Virus record (IMG/VR): IMGVR_UViG_3300010296_000090
Coordinates: 1-23,586 of that record
Reading direction: 5' to 3' (one strand)
Source: a virus
Length of the DNA stretch: 23,586 nucleotides
A program made the translations under genes and the position numbers. Shown here piece by piece: positions 16,691 to 23,004 of the stretch (the first letter of the stretch is position 1; the number at the start of each line of letters is the position of its first letter). The notes beneath the pieces were generated by a model. That model ran no database searches. It was not told the DNA's origin and was given only the letters and a program-made list of their open reading frames with translations.

Positions 16691-16855
16691 TTATTCTGCT
16701 TTCCAAATAGTCCAAGCACCGTACAAAATGGCTGCATATGCTGCCAATGCTGCAATAGGCTTGAATATTAGGAAAGATACACCTGCTACTACAAGAATAA
16801 CACCATCTAATGTTGTGCGCTCTTTGATTCGAGCATTAATCCATTTTTGTATCAC
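16691..16855 (-). CDS. Small membrane protein, 54 aa, GTG start
   Basis: The frame starts with GTG at 16855 (MIQKWINARIKERTTLDG), preceded by AAGGAG with an 8-base gap, and ends with TAA at 16691. A basic, amphipathic N-terminus is followed by hydrophobic residues 19-31 (VILVVAGVSFLIF) and 34-50 (IAALAAYAAILYGAWTI). These make one long or two short membrane segments joined by Lys32-Pro33. It overlaps the end of the 92-residue gene by 20 bases, so it is likely co-translated with it. The stop is adjacent to the stop of the convergent plus-strand gene. The size and layout would fit a small holin-like or membrane-associated phage protein, but this is a guess; the function is unknown. Confidence 0.72.
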   Translation of the reverse strand: MIQKWINARIKERTTLDGVILVVAGVSFLIFKPIAALAAYAAILYGAWTIWKAE

Positions 16856-17108
16856 GGCTTAATCTCCTTAGTTGTTTTTCAAGCATTGAAATACGAACGT
16901 CTTGATTACGTATTTTTTCTTCCAATCCTTGAACATATTTTTGTGAAGGAATAGTATGTTCTGCGCCATCTTCGCCTAGTACAACCATAGTATCAACACC
17001 TTGTCCACGCAATCCACCCAATACTCTGTTAGGGTTTTTATGCGATTCTGACTTCGATGTCGTTGAACCTTTGCGGCCGTACATTGCGTTCAAGTATCTG
17101 TCGCTCAT
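16836..17108 (-). CDS. Hypothetical protein with C-terminal coiled coil, 90 aa
   Basis: I use the ATG at 17108 (MSDRYLNAMYGRKGSTT) because AAGGA lies 7 bases from it, whereas it almost touches the alternative ATG at 17114. The N-terminal half is basic and rich in Gly and Ser. A short strand segment (MVVLGEDGAEHTIPSQKYV) is followed by a heptad-like stretch (LEEKIRNQDVRISMLEKQL) that predicts a coiled coil. The gene overlaps the 3' end of uvsE by 71 bases in another frame, with a CATAAATA late promoter inside uvsE, so it can be expressed late on its own. Its end carries the Shine-Dalgarno of the 54-residue membrane protein, which links the two. No family is recognised. Confidence 0.72.
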   Translation of the reverse strand: MSDRYLNAMYGRKGSTTSKSESHKNPNRVLGGLRGQGVDTMVVLGEDGAEHTIPSQKYVQGLEEKIRNQDVRISMLEKQLRRLSRDTKMD

Positions 17109-18129
17109 TATCATTTCCTTCGTAGTATTTATGTAGTTCTAGGCTTGCTAAATTTTTACATTTAGACTCTACCATAATATCTGCTGTATCTAAAAACTGC
17201 AATGCCCAGTCGTTAACTGCTGTGTTCCACATGTAATCGCTGTGCGCTCGTAGTTTTGCTTTCTTGTAGCCTTGCTCTAGTAATGTTTCTTTGTTAGGTA
17301 ATACATTTGGATTATGATTGATTAGATAATCTTCTCGTGATACTGAGTAATGAATAACAGGACGTACACCACGCCAACTATCTATTATGCGTAGATATCT
17401 ATCGTCGGTGGGTTGAATGTATTCTCCACTATTGACCCAGTGGTGGTGTATGTCAAGAACGAGTGCGACGTGTTCGGCAAGTTCCAAACTGGCGTCGATG
17501 CCCCAGGACATTTCGTCATTTTCAATAGTAATACAGTTTCGTGCTTCTGGAGACAGTCTTGGAAGGACGTTGATGATGCCGGCTGGACCTCTGCGTCCTG
17601 AGATGTGGACGTTACACTTGAAGTCCTGCCAATCTTTACCGTAACCCATCCACCTAATAACGTCAACGTGGTATTCAAACTCCTCAATTGATCTCTCCAC
17701 TATATCAGGGTTGTCAGATGCCAACACAGTAAACTGACCAGGATGCATAGACAACCGAACATCCAACTGCCTTGCAAGCTCGCCGACCCTTGCAAAATGC
17801 TTTTCGCAATATGCGACCACAGCAGGTAGTTTCCAATAATAGCACCAAGTAGGCTCAGTGTAAACAGGAAGGACATCACTGCCGAGTCTAACCATTCGTA
17901 ATTCATGTGGTAAACCTCCTACGTATTCAATCAAGTTGTAGTATGACTGAATGTTGTGTACCATGATGGACCACAGTCGTTCTTCTGCAACATCACGAGT
18001 TTGACGATTAAGCCACTGTACTGTTGTACTGCGAGTATTTAGTGGCCGCTGAATTTCTTCTAGCAGTTTCTTTTTCTGCGTTTGATCTGGGTGCATGTAC
18101 TTGCATGCAAAGCCTATTCTCTTAGTCAT
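17038..18129 (-). CDS. uvsE: UV-damage endonuclease (UvsE/UvdE family)
   Basis: This TIM-barrel nuclease nicks DNA 5' of UV photoproducts to begin alternative excision repair. From the ATG at 18129 the product has 363 residues. The metal-site residues known from the family line up: His129 (SMHPGQF), His175 (VHIS), Glu203 (IENDE), Asp226 and His229 (LDIHHH), His260 (HYS), His296 (RAHSD) and Glu321 (ESKCK). Upstream in-frame ATGs at 18168 (4-base ATGA overlap with the glycosyltransferase stop) and 18189 are possible starts. I prefer 18129 because the conserved fold begins there (RIGFACKYM) and because a sigma70-type promoter would start RNA at that base. The middle of the gene is richer in G+C (about 53-55% in two hand-counted 60-base samples) than its neighbours, which suggests separate acquisition. 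Confidence 0.9.
   Translation of the reverse strand: MTKRIGFACKYMHPDQTQKKKLLEEIQRPLNTRSTTVQWLNRQTRDVAEERLWSIMVHNIQSYYNLIEYVGGLPHELRMVRLGSDVLPVYTEPTWCYYWKLPAVVAYCEKHFARVGELARQLDVRLSMHPGQFTVLASDNPDIVERSIEEFEYHVDVIRWMGYGKDWQDFKCNVHISGRRGPAGIINVLPRLSPEARNCITIENDEMSWGIDASLELAEHVALVLDIHHHWVNSGEYIQPTDDRYLRIIDSWRGVRPVIHYSVSREDYLINHNPNVLPNKETLLEQGYKKAKLRAHSDYMWNTAVNDWALQFLDTADIMVESKCKNLASLELHKYYEGNDNERQILERNVRPQRFNDIEVRIA
17126..17133 (-). promoter_or_regulatory. T4-type late promoter (CATAAATA) inside uvsE
   Basis: The minus strand reads TACATAAATACTAC, 18 bases before the ATG at 17108. The predicted start of RNA falls at about 17120, right at the AAGGA, so the leader would be very short. The box lies within the last codons of uvsE. 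Confidence 0.6.
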
Positions 18130-18135
18130 GTTTAT

Positions 18136-18164
18136 AGTATACTGCCTTTTGTTGTTTATGTCAA
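18136..18164 (-). promoter_or_regulatory. Sigma70-type promoter for uvsE (TTGACA, 17 bp, TATACT)
   Basis: The -35 TTGACA (18159-18164) and -10 TATACT (18136-18141) are separated by exactly 17 bases on the minus strand. Counting from the -10, +1 falls at 18129, the A of an in-frame uvsE ATG. That predicts a leaderless or nearly leaderless RNA. Host-type promoters of this kind usually mark early phage genes. Confidence 0.65.
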
Positions 18165-18983
18165 TCATTTCCAGTTTTCTCTTACCCATAAATCTTTACA
18201 ATAATGTGGATTAGGATCACCATGAAATACTGCTATACTTGTTTCATTTAGTATTTTAGGTTCTCCTGGTGTTTCAAAATCTCTGTTGCCTTTTGTTCCT
18301 ACCATACGAGGTTTACCTCGCATCTCCCATTTATAACTTTGTATCCATTCATCGGGCCAATAGTCAAAATCTTGTGTTATCTTGTGACGTATCCAATCTT
18401 GATCTCCATGCCAGCGTCGAATTGGTTCTGTAGGATTACGAGCAAAGTCCTTCCAAACTTGAGGGTGTTGTCCTGAATCAAGTCTAAACACACTTGAATT
18501 AAATTTAGGATAATTTTTAATTACAAATCTATTGAAGTCTCTGCATATTAAAAATTCCCCAGGTTTATGTGTAAACAAATGATCAATGTTACGAAACACA
18601 ATTAAATCGAGATCTAGATATAATATAGTTCCTCTAAGTGGCAGTGCTTTGTCAAAAAACATCGGCTTATACCACCAGCCGACTGCTCCACCCATACCGC
18701 CAATCTTTGGTAACGGCTCTATTCTAACTCCAGGATCAATTCCGTCGGGGCGTTCTGTGAAACAAACAAATTCATAGTTAAGTGTACAGTTACGTTTTAC
18801 CATATTGTACAAGTTGTTTACATACTCCGGACCATACTTGGCTCCGAATTTCAAACAAACTACATAGTTTTGTTTTGTTCCCATCGGGGTCGGATTTAGC
18901 CTCTCTTTGGCTAAATCCAATTTTTCTTGTAACTTACGAGCTTTCCGTTCGCCTTTAGTTTCCCCGGGATAATAAGTTTTCAT
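18165..18983 (-). CDS. Glycosyltransferase-like protein (GT-A fold), 272 aa
   Basis: A basic N-terminal stretch (residues 1-35) precedes a GT-A-like domain. The segment TILYLDLDLIVFRNIDHLF holds a DxD motif at Asp124-Asp126, which binds the metal and nucleotide sugar. WHGDQDWI (191-198) and HGDPNPH near 255 resemble the later conserved parts of GT8-like enzymes. The ATG at 18983 directly follows the TAG stop of queD and has GAAGG with a 4-base gap, so it is translated with queD. It may glycosylate a virion protein, phage DNA or host surface polymer; the acceptor cannot be told from the sequence. GLPG-type DNA glucosyltransferase motifs of T4 are not seen. Confidence 0.75.
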   Translation of the reverse strand: MKTYYPGETKGERKARKLQEKLDLAKERLNPTPMGTKQNYVVCLKFGAKYGPEYVNNLYNMVKRNCTLNYEFVCFTERPDGIDPGVRIEPLPKIGGMGGAVGWWYKPMFFDKALPLRGTILYLDLDLIVFRNIDHLFTHKPGEFLICRDFNRFVIKNYPKFNSSVFRLDSGQHPQVWKDFARNPTEPIRRWHGDQDWIRHKITQDFDYWPDEWIQSYKWEMRGKPRMVGTKGNRDFETPGEPKILNETSIAVFHGDPNPHYCKDLWVRENWK

Positions 18984-19433
18984 CTAACCTTCATAAATTG
19001 CTGAATTGGCTCCATGTTCGGCACATTCTACTCGCACACAATAACAACGATTGTTTGTTTGTTCACGTACTAGTTGATCTGCAAATTTAAATGCGTGTTC
19101 TGCAAACTTCTCTGCACCAACGCCGTCAAAAATACGTAGTTCTGCTAGACCAAACTCTTCCATTTCTTGTAGTTTATATAAAAATGGATCAGCCCTATCT
19201 ACTGCTACCTTATGATCAAAACTATCTTCAAGCCAAGCCTTCAAAGGTTTTAGTCCTCCAAAGTCTACAGCCCAGTTTTTATTATCTAATTCGTCACAAC
19301 CAAATGTAAATGTAAATGCTAATGAATAACCGTGTAGCAGATGACAATGTGAATGATCTGCGTTAGGCTGGCGGAACACTGCTGATAAGCCAATGTTGTG
19401 TCCGTAATGTTTTGTACTGTAATATTTACCCAT
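18984..19433 (-). CDS. queD: QueD-like 6-carboxytetrahydropterin synthase / 6-pyruvoyltetrahydropterin synthase family protein
   Basis: The 149-residue product has the T-fold layout: His9 in YSTKH (matching FxAAH), catalytic-type Cys30 four residues before His34 in CHLLHGY, Asp73-His74 in FDHK, and a C-terminal VECAEHGANSAIYEG with the catalytic-type Glu. QueD makes 6-carboxytetrahydropterin from dihydroneopterin triphosphate on the path to preQ0, used for queuosine in tRNA or for 7-deazaguanine DNA modification in phages. The residue matching the third zinc His (LHGH) is Tyr36 here. About 11 extra residues lie between His9 and Cys30. The ATG follows a perfect AGGAGG with a 6-base gap. No queC, queE or folE is in this window. 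A pterin role other than preQ0 is possible. Confidence 0.85.
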   Translation of the reverse strand: MGKYYSTKHYGHNIGLSAVFRQPNADHSHCHLLHGYSLAFTFTFGCDELDNKNWAVDFGGLKPLKAWLEDSFDHKVAVDRADPFLYKLQEMEEFGLAELRIFDGVGAEKFAEHAFKFADQLVREQTNNRCYCVRVECAEHGANSAIYEG

Positions 19434-19511
19434 CTCTTGCCTCCTGTATTAGTCGAGTAAGTTTGATGCGCAGAGTGTTTATAGTGGGATGAGCATATAA
19501 GACCACTGTAT
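19434..19511 (-). promoter_or_regulatory. Structured 5' leader of queD, candidate H-type pseudoknot
   Basis: A stem AGTGG (19503-19507) with CCACT (19483-19487) encloses a 15-base loop. ATGC in the loop (19493-19496) is complementary to GCAT downstream (19466-19469), across an A-rich linker ATAAACACTCTGC. This is the topology of preQ1-I riboswitches, which control que genes, but the loop length and conserved bases do not match the class closely. The same stretch contains TATAAACA (19476-19483), one base from a late promoter box, which is an alternative reading. Confidence 0.25.
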
Positions 19512-19517
19512 ACATAT

Positions 19518-19544
19518 ATTATACTATATTACTTATCTTGTCAA
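19518..19544 (-). promoter_or_regulatory. Possible sigma70-type promoter for queD (TTGACA, 15 bp, TATAAT)
   Basis: Both hexamers are perfect (TTGACA 19539-19544, TATAAT 19518-19523), but the 15-base spacer is shorter than the usual 16-18. The boxes overlap the last codons and stop of the upstream gene. RNA would start near 19511, giving a leader of about 78 bases before queD. Confidence 0.45.
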
Positions 19545-20106
19545 GTGAAACATTAAATTTTTTCCAAGATTTTGGTAACTCCCAATTTTCTTCTGCATAA
19601 ACAGTAAATTCTACATCTGCAAAACATTCAAATATTTTTGATATTTGGTAAATCCAATATCTAGGATCAACTGCTGGTTTTTCTGCTTCTGCATAATTTT
19701 TTGTACCTTTGTAAATGTTATTAATAAGTTTATTTTTGCTGTACAAATCAAAACCTATAAGTTTAACTTTTTTCTCTTTTGAGTATTTTGCTCCTAAAAG
19801 AACAGCATAAGGTCCAGCACCCCAGTGTGCGGGCAAGTCCCAACGGTCCATACCCGGATACGGAATATCAGGCAGTATACGCAATTTATGTTCTAGATTG
19901 TATAGATCGTAATGTTCTTTTCTAGACCATATCTTTGGTCTATCTTCAAAAGGAATTTCGAACACTTCCTTTAGCATTCTTTTGTCAACACACACTAGAT
20001 GATTAACTTCAAAGTCGCGGAATATAGCATTACACCCTATTTTAATTTCTTTAATATTATTAAGGTTAATTCCTTTGCGACTTTCGCCGTTGCCAATTAT
20101 TAACAT
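19519..20106 (-). CDS. DUF115/sialyltransferase-like protein, 195 aa
   Basis: The N-terminus LIIGNGESRKGINL (residues 2-15) with Cys25-Asn26, and later HWGAGPYAVLLGAKY (94-108) and VKLIGFDLY (114-122), follow the pattern of the DUF115/MptE-like and GT42 sialyltransferase-like Rossmann proteins, which bind nucleotide sugars. A sugar-transfer role in surface or virion glycosylation is therefore plausible, in line with the glycosyltransferase gene two genes downstream. No Shine-Dalgarno precedes the ATG, and the first codons form one arm of a 12-bp inverted repeat with the leader. The gene is very AT-rich (23-33% G+C in two hand-counted 60-base samples), unlike uvsE nearby, which suggests independent transfer. 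The family assignment is by pattern only. Confidence 0.6.
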   Translation of the reverse strand: MLIIGNGESRKGINLNNIKEIKIGCNAIFRDFEVNHLVCVDKRMLKEVFEIPFEDRPKIWSRKEHYDLYNLEHKLRILPDIPYPGMDRWDLPAHWGAGPYAVLLGAKYSKEKKVKLIGFDLYSKNKLINNIYKGTKNYAEAEKPAVDPRYWIYQISKIFECFADVEFTVYAEENWELPKSWKKFNVSLDKISNIV

Positions 20107-20148
20107 ATCTATATTTAAATAAATACAATGTCAAAAGTTAATAATTGG
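20093..20148. repeat. Perfect 12-bp inverted repeat over the start of the DUF115-like gene
   Basis: CCAATTATTAAC (20093-20104) and GTTAATAATTGG (20137-20148) are exact reverse complements with a 32-base loop. In minus-strand RNA one arm covers the G of the start codon and the next codons. No U-run follows either side, so it is not a standard terminator. The rest of this 78-base gap holds an AATAAATA on the plus strand (20118-20125) and a 20-codon plus-strand frame that I do not accept as a gene. Confidence 0.8.
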
Positions 20149-20184
20149 ATGAAACCTGGACGTACTAACACCAAATTAGATAAC

Positions 20185-20451
20185 TTATAAATCTTTTTTA
20201 ATTTTCTTCAAGTCATCTTTTAGTTCTTGTATTGTTGTTTTAAGAGATCGTATGTAAATGGCAAAGTTCGCTATTTGGTTAAGTGCCCAGTACCACCAGG
20301 TTACTCCTGCTGCGAAAAATACACTACATATTATAACTATGGTATAATGATACCAAGTTTCTAGTCCTATCCAATATCCGAATACGATTAGTGCTAATGC
20401 GGTGAAAGAAAGTATTGTGGCAACCGCTTGCCACAGTTTGATATGATCCAT
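20185..20451 (-). CDS. Two-span membrane protein with charged C-terminal helix, 88 aa
   Basis: Residues 8-30 (AVATILSFTALALIVFGYWI) and about 33-57 (TIVIICSVFFAAGVTWWYWAL) are strongly hydrophobic and predict two membrane helices. A Lys-rich amphipathic helix (LKTTIQELKDDLKKIKKDL) ends the protein. The start follows GGAGG with a 7-base gap, below a perfect TATAAATA late promoter. Small size, two helices, a charged tail and late expression are features of class II holins, but no lysin gene is adjacent and no holin family is recognised. It could equally be a membrane-active or virion-associated protein. The holin reading is an inference only. Confidence 0.78.
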   Translation of the reverse strand: MDHIKLWQAVATILSFTALALIVFGYWIGLETWYHYTIVIICSVFFAAGVTWWYWALNQIANFAIYIRSLKTTIQELKDDLKKIKKDL

Positions 20452-20478
20452 TGTAATGCCTCCATGCCTATTGCAAAT

Positions 20479-20486
20479 TATTTATA
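20479..20486 (-). promoter_or_regulatory. T4-type late promoter (TATAAATA, perfect match)
   Basis: The minus strand reads TCTATAAATAATTT, 28 bases before the ATG at 20451. RNA is predicted to start near 20473, giving a leader of about 22 bases with GGAGG. Confidence 0.85.
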
Positions 20487-20515
20487 GACAATTAGAGAAG
20501 TATTATAATGTAATA

Positions 20516-21646
20516 TTAAGAAGAAATTTTACCGAACGGTTTCCAAACACCGGGTGTACCTTCACGCACACAAACCCAGCCAACATAGCCTGTTGGTGCT
20601 GCATTGGTATTGTACATAACATCGCCCTGGCGGAATGTTCCATTTGTTGGTGCTGACTCACCGCTCATAATTTTTGTGCCAGCAACTTCGATAGCATTTG
20701 CTGTAGAAATTGACACATTCTCAGCAACGTTATTCACTCCTACACCAAGTTTGCCATAGATACTAACTCTAGCATTATCATTGCCGTTTTGACCAATGTC
20801 GATCTTGCCGTTTGATTTGACAGTTAAACGTGTAGTATTGTCGGTAAGTATCTGTAAGTCATCAGTTGTCCATGTACCCATTTTAACTGATTTTGCATCA
20901 GTATCAATAAAAAATTCACTATCAAGAGTAGTAATACTTAATATGCCATTAGGAGCATCTGTACCGATACCTAAACGCTGGCTATCACTGTTGTAGATGA
21001 TAAATTCGTCAATGCTTAGATTGCCAAGTGTGCGTAGATTGTTTAATGTTCCAACTTTAGTTAGGCTACTTTTTCTTATACTAGGACCTAGCTCATCAAC
21101 AGTTAACAAGTCTATATTATCAATTTTATAAGACTGTCCTCTATTAAGATCAATTGATTCTGTTGACCATATACGATCTGGATTGGCTCTGTATACAAAT
21201 TGCTTAGTAGGACCTGATTCCTTCCAAACAATACCTTTTCCATAGATACTGCCGCCAGCGTCTGGAACAAATTCTAATGGAGAACTTCTTTCGTTACGAA
21301 CATCTGCTGTAATTTCATCAACGTGTAGACTTGTTGCTGTAATCTTTCCATCAACATTTAGTCCACCTAAAATCTTAACACCGTCGTTGTTTTTAAGGGT
21401 ATTGACCCATAAGTTATCAGCGTGTAGACCGTCATCTTTGACAGCAACAACTTGTTTTGTTGCGTCATCCTTAATTCCTACACTGCTAAATTGTGTGATA
21501 CGTCCGCCGTGTATCTTGTCGCCGCTGATTTCATTGTTGAAGAATGTCGGCTTTTCGGCGGGTTTCAGTGCTATTTTTTCAATAGCAGTATGAACACCAT
21601 CCAACGACTGTTTTAAACTTGCCAGGGTATCGTTAACGTGCTCCAT
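20516..21646 (-). CDS. Tail-fibre-like virion protein, 376 aa
   Basis: An N-terminal helix (residues 1-30, TLASLKQSLDGVHTAIEKIAL) with coiled-coil character could trimerise the protein. It is followed by repeating beta segments (GGLNVDGKITATSLHVDEITADV, LGIGTDAPNGILSI, KIDIGQNGNDNARVSIYG) of the kind seen in phage fibres and fibre heads. The C-terminus (GDVMYNTNAAPTGYVGWVCV...GVWKPFGKI) is typical of fibre and spike tips that contact the host. The ATG at 21646 follows AGGA with a 9-base gap. An AATAAATA late promoter overlaps the stop of the gene upstream. It stands apart from the main fibre cluster and lacks that cluster's N-terminal module, so it probably docks elsewhere on the virion. Confidence 0.8.
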   Translation of the reverse strand: MEHVNDTLASLKQSLDGVHTAIEKIALKPAEKPTFFNNEISGDKIHGGRITQFSSVGIKDDATKQVVAVKDDGLHADNLWVNTLKNNDGVKILGGLNVDGKITATSLHVDEITADVRNERSSPLEFVPDAGGSIYGKGIVWKESGPTKQFVYRANPDRIWSTESIDLNRGQSYKIDNIDLLTVDELGPSIRKSSLTKVGTLNNLRTLGNLSIDEFIIYNSDSQRLGIGTDAPNGILSITTLDSEFFIDTDAKSVKMGTWTTDDLQILTDNTTRLTVKSNGKIDIGQNGNDNARVSIYGKLGVGVNNVAENVSISTANAIEVAGTKIMSGESAPTNGTFRQGDVMYNTNAAPTGYVGWVCVREGTPGVWKPFGKISS

Positions 21647-21680
21647 TTGTCAGTTTCCTATTTTAGAATATCTCATACTG

Positions 21681-21688
21681 TATTTATT
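21681..21688 (-). promoter_or_regulatory. T4-type late promoter (AATAAATA)
   Basis: The minus strand reads TTAATAAATACAGT. The TAA stop of the 430-residue gene (21687-21689) overlaps the first bases of the box. It lies 35 bases above the ATG at 21646. Confidence 0.7.
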
Positions 21689-22979
21689 AAGATATCTTCA
21701 ATAGTACTGTGTCAGGGTTGCATCTTCCGTTAAGTTTAGTGTCAGTTGTTGGGATTTCTTCTAAGAACTTGCGTAATTTTACTTTGCCAGCATCCTTAAA
21801 CGCTCGTAGTTGATCATCTGGCTTGCGTAATGTCTTTTGAATACTCTCATCTTCTTTGTATCCGATGATAGTAGTACCTTTGACTTGTAATCCGCTGCCA
21901 TCTCTGCCCATACCAGTTGGGTCTGGATTAATAGCAACATACTTGCCAAGTTTGCGTGTTTTAACGTTAAACACCCAAAGTTCACTTGCTCCAATAATTT
22001 GCTCTGGAGTAATACTTGCGAGTTTATACTTTTCGTCTGTTTTGCAGTATTTTAGTTTTGAAACTAACTTGTCTGCACTCTTTGGTTTAGCCTTGCGAGG
22101 CTTACGGTTTACTTTTGCACTATCAATAATGAAGTCTAGTGCTGATCGTAATTCGTCAATAGCCGAGCGATATTTTTTGATGTCTGCTTTTTTAATGTGG
22201 GCGTATCCTTCTTTAAGTTGCACCCATTGGTCTGCTTCTCGTTCTTCCATTTTTCCGAGCTGACCAGAAGTCGGCATACGTTCGAGTTCGTCATAGTCGT
22301 CGAGTACGTTTTCATAAAACCCTTTCATTTTACGTGCATGAGCTTGGCTAGGTTGTAACTTTTGGAAGTGCTTTTTAAAATCAAAACCTTTTGGATCGAA
22401 TGTTTTAGGATCTTCAACCCAACCTTCTAACCATACATCGATATCTTCAGCCATATCTTGTGCCTGATCTCGGATACGTTCTTGGATAGTAGGAACATAT
22501 ACGTTTGCTTTTTCTTTTTCTTCCGCTTTCTTTTCAATTACAACTTTGCTTCCTTCTTCGATCGCGATTTCAATGCATCTCTTAAGAAAGTTACTCATGG
22601 GTTCTTTACTACCCATAGTGCCTGCTAGACTTTCCCAATAGTCATTTTCTTTTTCACTATAATCAGGAGCACCGTCAAGTAGTGTACTTGCAATAATTCC
22701 TGCTGTAATACTCATTTTACTGCTAGGAGCAGACTTTGCTTTCTTGATTTGATCTGCTGTATAGCCGTTTGCTTTCATCCATTTAAAAACACTAAGGTAT
22801 AAATCAGCAGGCTTAAAATTTTCATAATAGAAAGATCGGCACGTTTCTCTTTGACGATGAATCTGCTCGCCATTCCAATTTTCCCATCCATCCCAACTTG
22901 GTGCTGCAAGTTTTGATCCACGCTTTACACGAGGTGCGCCGCGAACTGCTTTTTTCTTACGTGCTTTCGGAAGTGCCAT
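21687..22979 (-). CDS. Hypothetical protein with basic N-terminus, 430 aa
   Basis: I do not recognise a family. Residues 1-24 (MALPKARKKKAVRGAPRVKR) are very basic and could bind nucleic acid. The middle is helical and highly charged, with a likely coiled-coil (VVIEKKAEEKEKANVYVPTI near 145-165) and a second Lys/Arg-rich stretch (KVNRKPRKAKPKSADKL near 290). The last 120 residues look more folded, with strands (SELWVFNVKTRKLGKYVAI) and a Gly-rich turn. There is no signal peptide or membrane segment. The ATG follows AGGAG with a 6-base gap. A good sigma70-type promoter, rather than a late box, lies upstream. That points to early expression and argues against a purely structural role. A DNA- or RNA-binding function is a cautious guess. 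Confidence 0.8.
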   Translation of the reverse strand: MALPKARKKKAVRGAPRVKRGSKLAAPSWDGWENWNGEQIHRQRETCRSFYYENFKPADLYLSVFKWMKANGYTADQIKKAKSAPSSKMSITAGIIASTLLDGAPDYSEKENDYWESLAGTMGSKEPMSNFLKRCIEIAIEEGSKVVIEKKAEEKEKANVYVPTIQERIRDQAQDMAEDIDVWLEGWVEDPKTFDPKGFDFKKHFQKLQPSQAHARKMKGFYENVLDDYDELERMPTSGQLGKMEEREADQWVQLKEGYAHIKKADIKKYRSAIDELRSALDFIIDSAKVNRKPRKAKPKSADKLVSKLKYCKTDEKYKLASITPEQIIGASELWVFNVKTRKLGKYVAINPDPTGMGRDGSGLQVKGTTIIGYKEDESIQKTLRKPDDQLRAFKDAGKVKLRKFLEEIPTTDTKLNGRCNPDTVLLKIS

Positions 22980-23004
22980 CTGTATCTCCTAACTCTGTTT
23001 TAAC

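Noticed and set aside
16677-16862. 61-codon plus-strand frame
   Set aside because: It is antisense to the 54-residue membrane gene, which has a good Shine-Dalgarno and a realistic membrane sequence.
17385-17906. Several overlapping frames on both strands within uvsE
   Set aside because: They lie inside a well-supported uvsE with its full metal-site motif set; they are shadows of a G+C-richer gene.
20128-20190. 20-codon plus-strand frame (MSKVNNWMKPGRTNTKLDNL)
   Set aside because: The AATAAATA just upstream would start RNA after the ATG, there is no Shine-Dalgarno, and the frame is too short to support.
20493-20515. AT-rich hairpin after the 376-residue gene as a terminator
   Set aside because: The 5-bp TATTA/TAATA stem has no G+C and no following U-run, so it is not a convincing terminator. 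I found no clear intrinsic terminator anywhere in the window.
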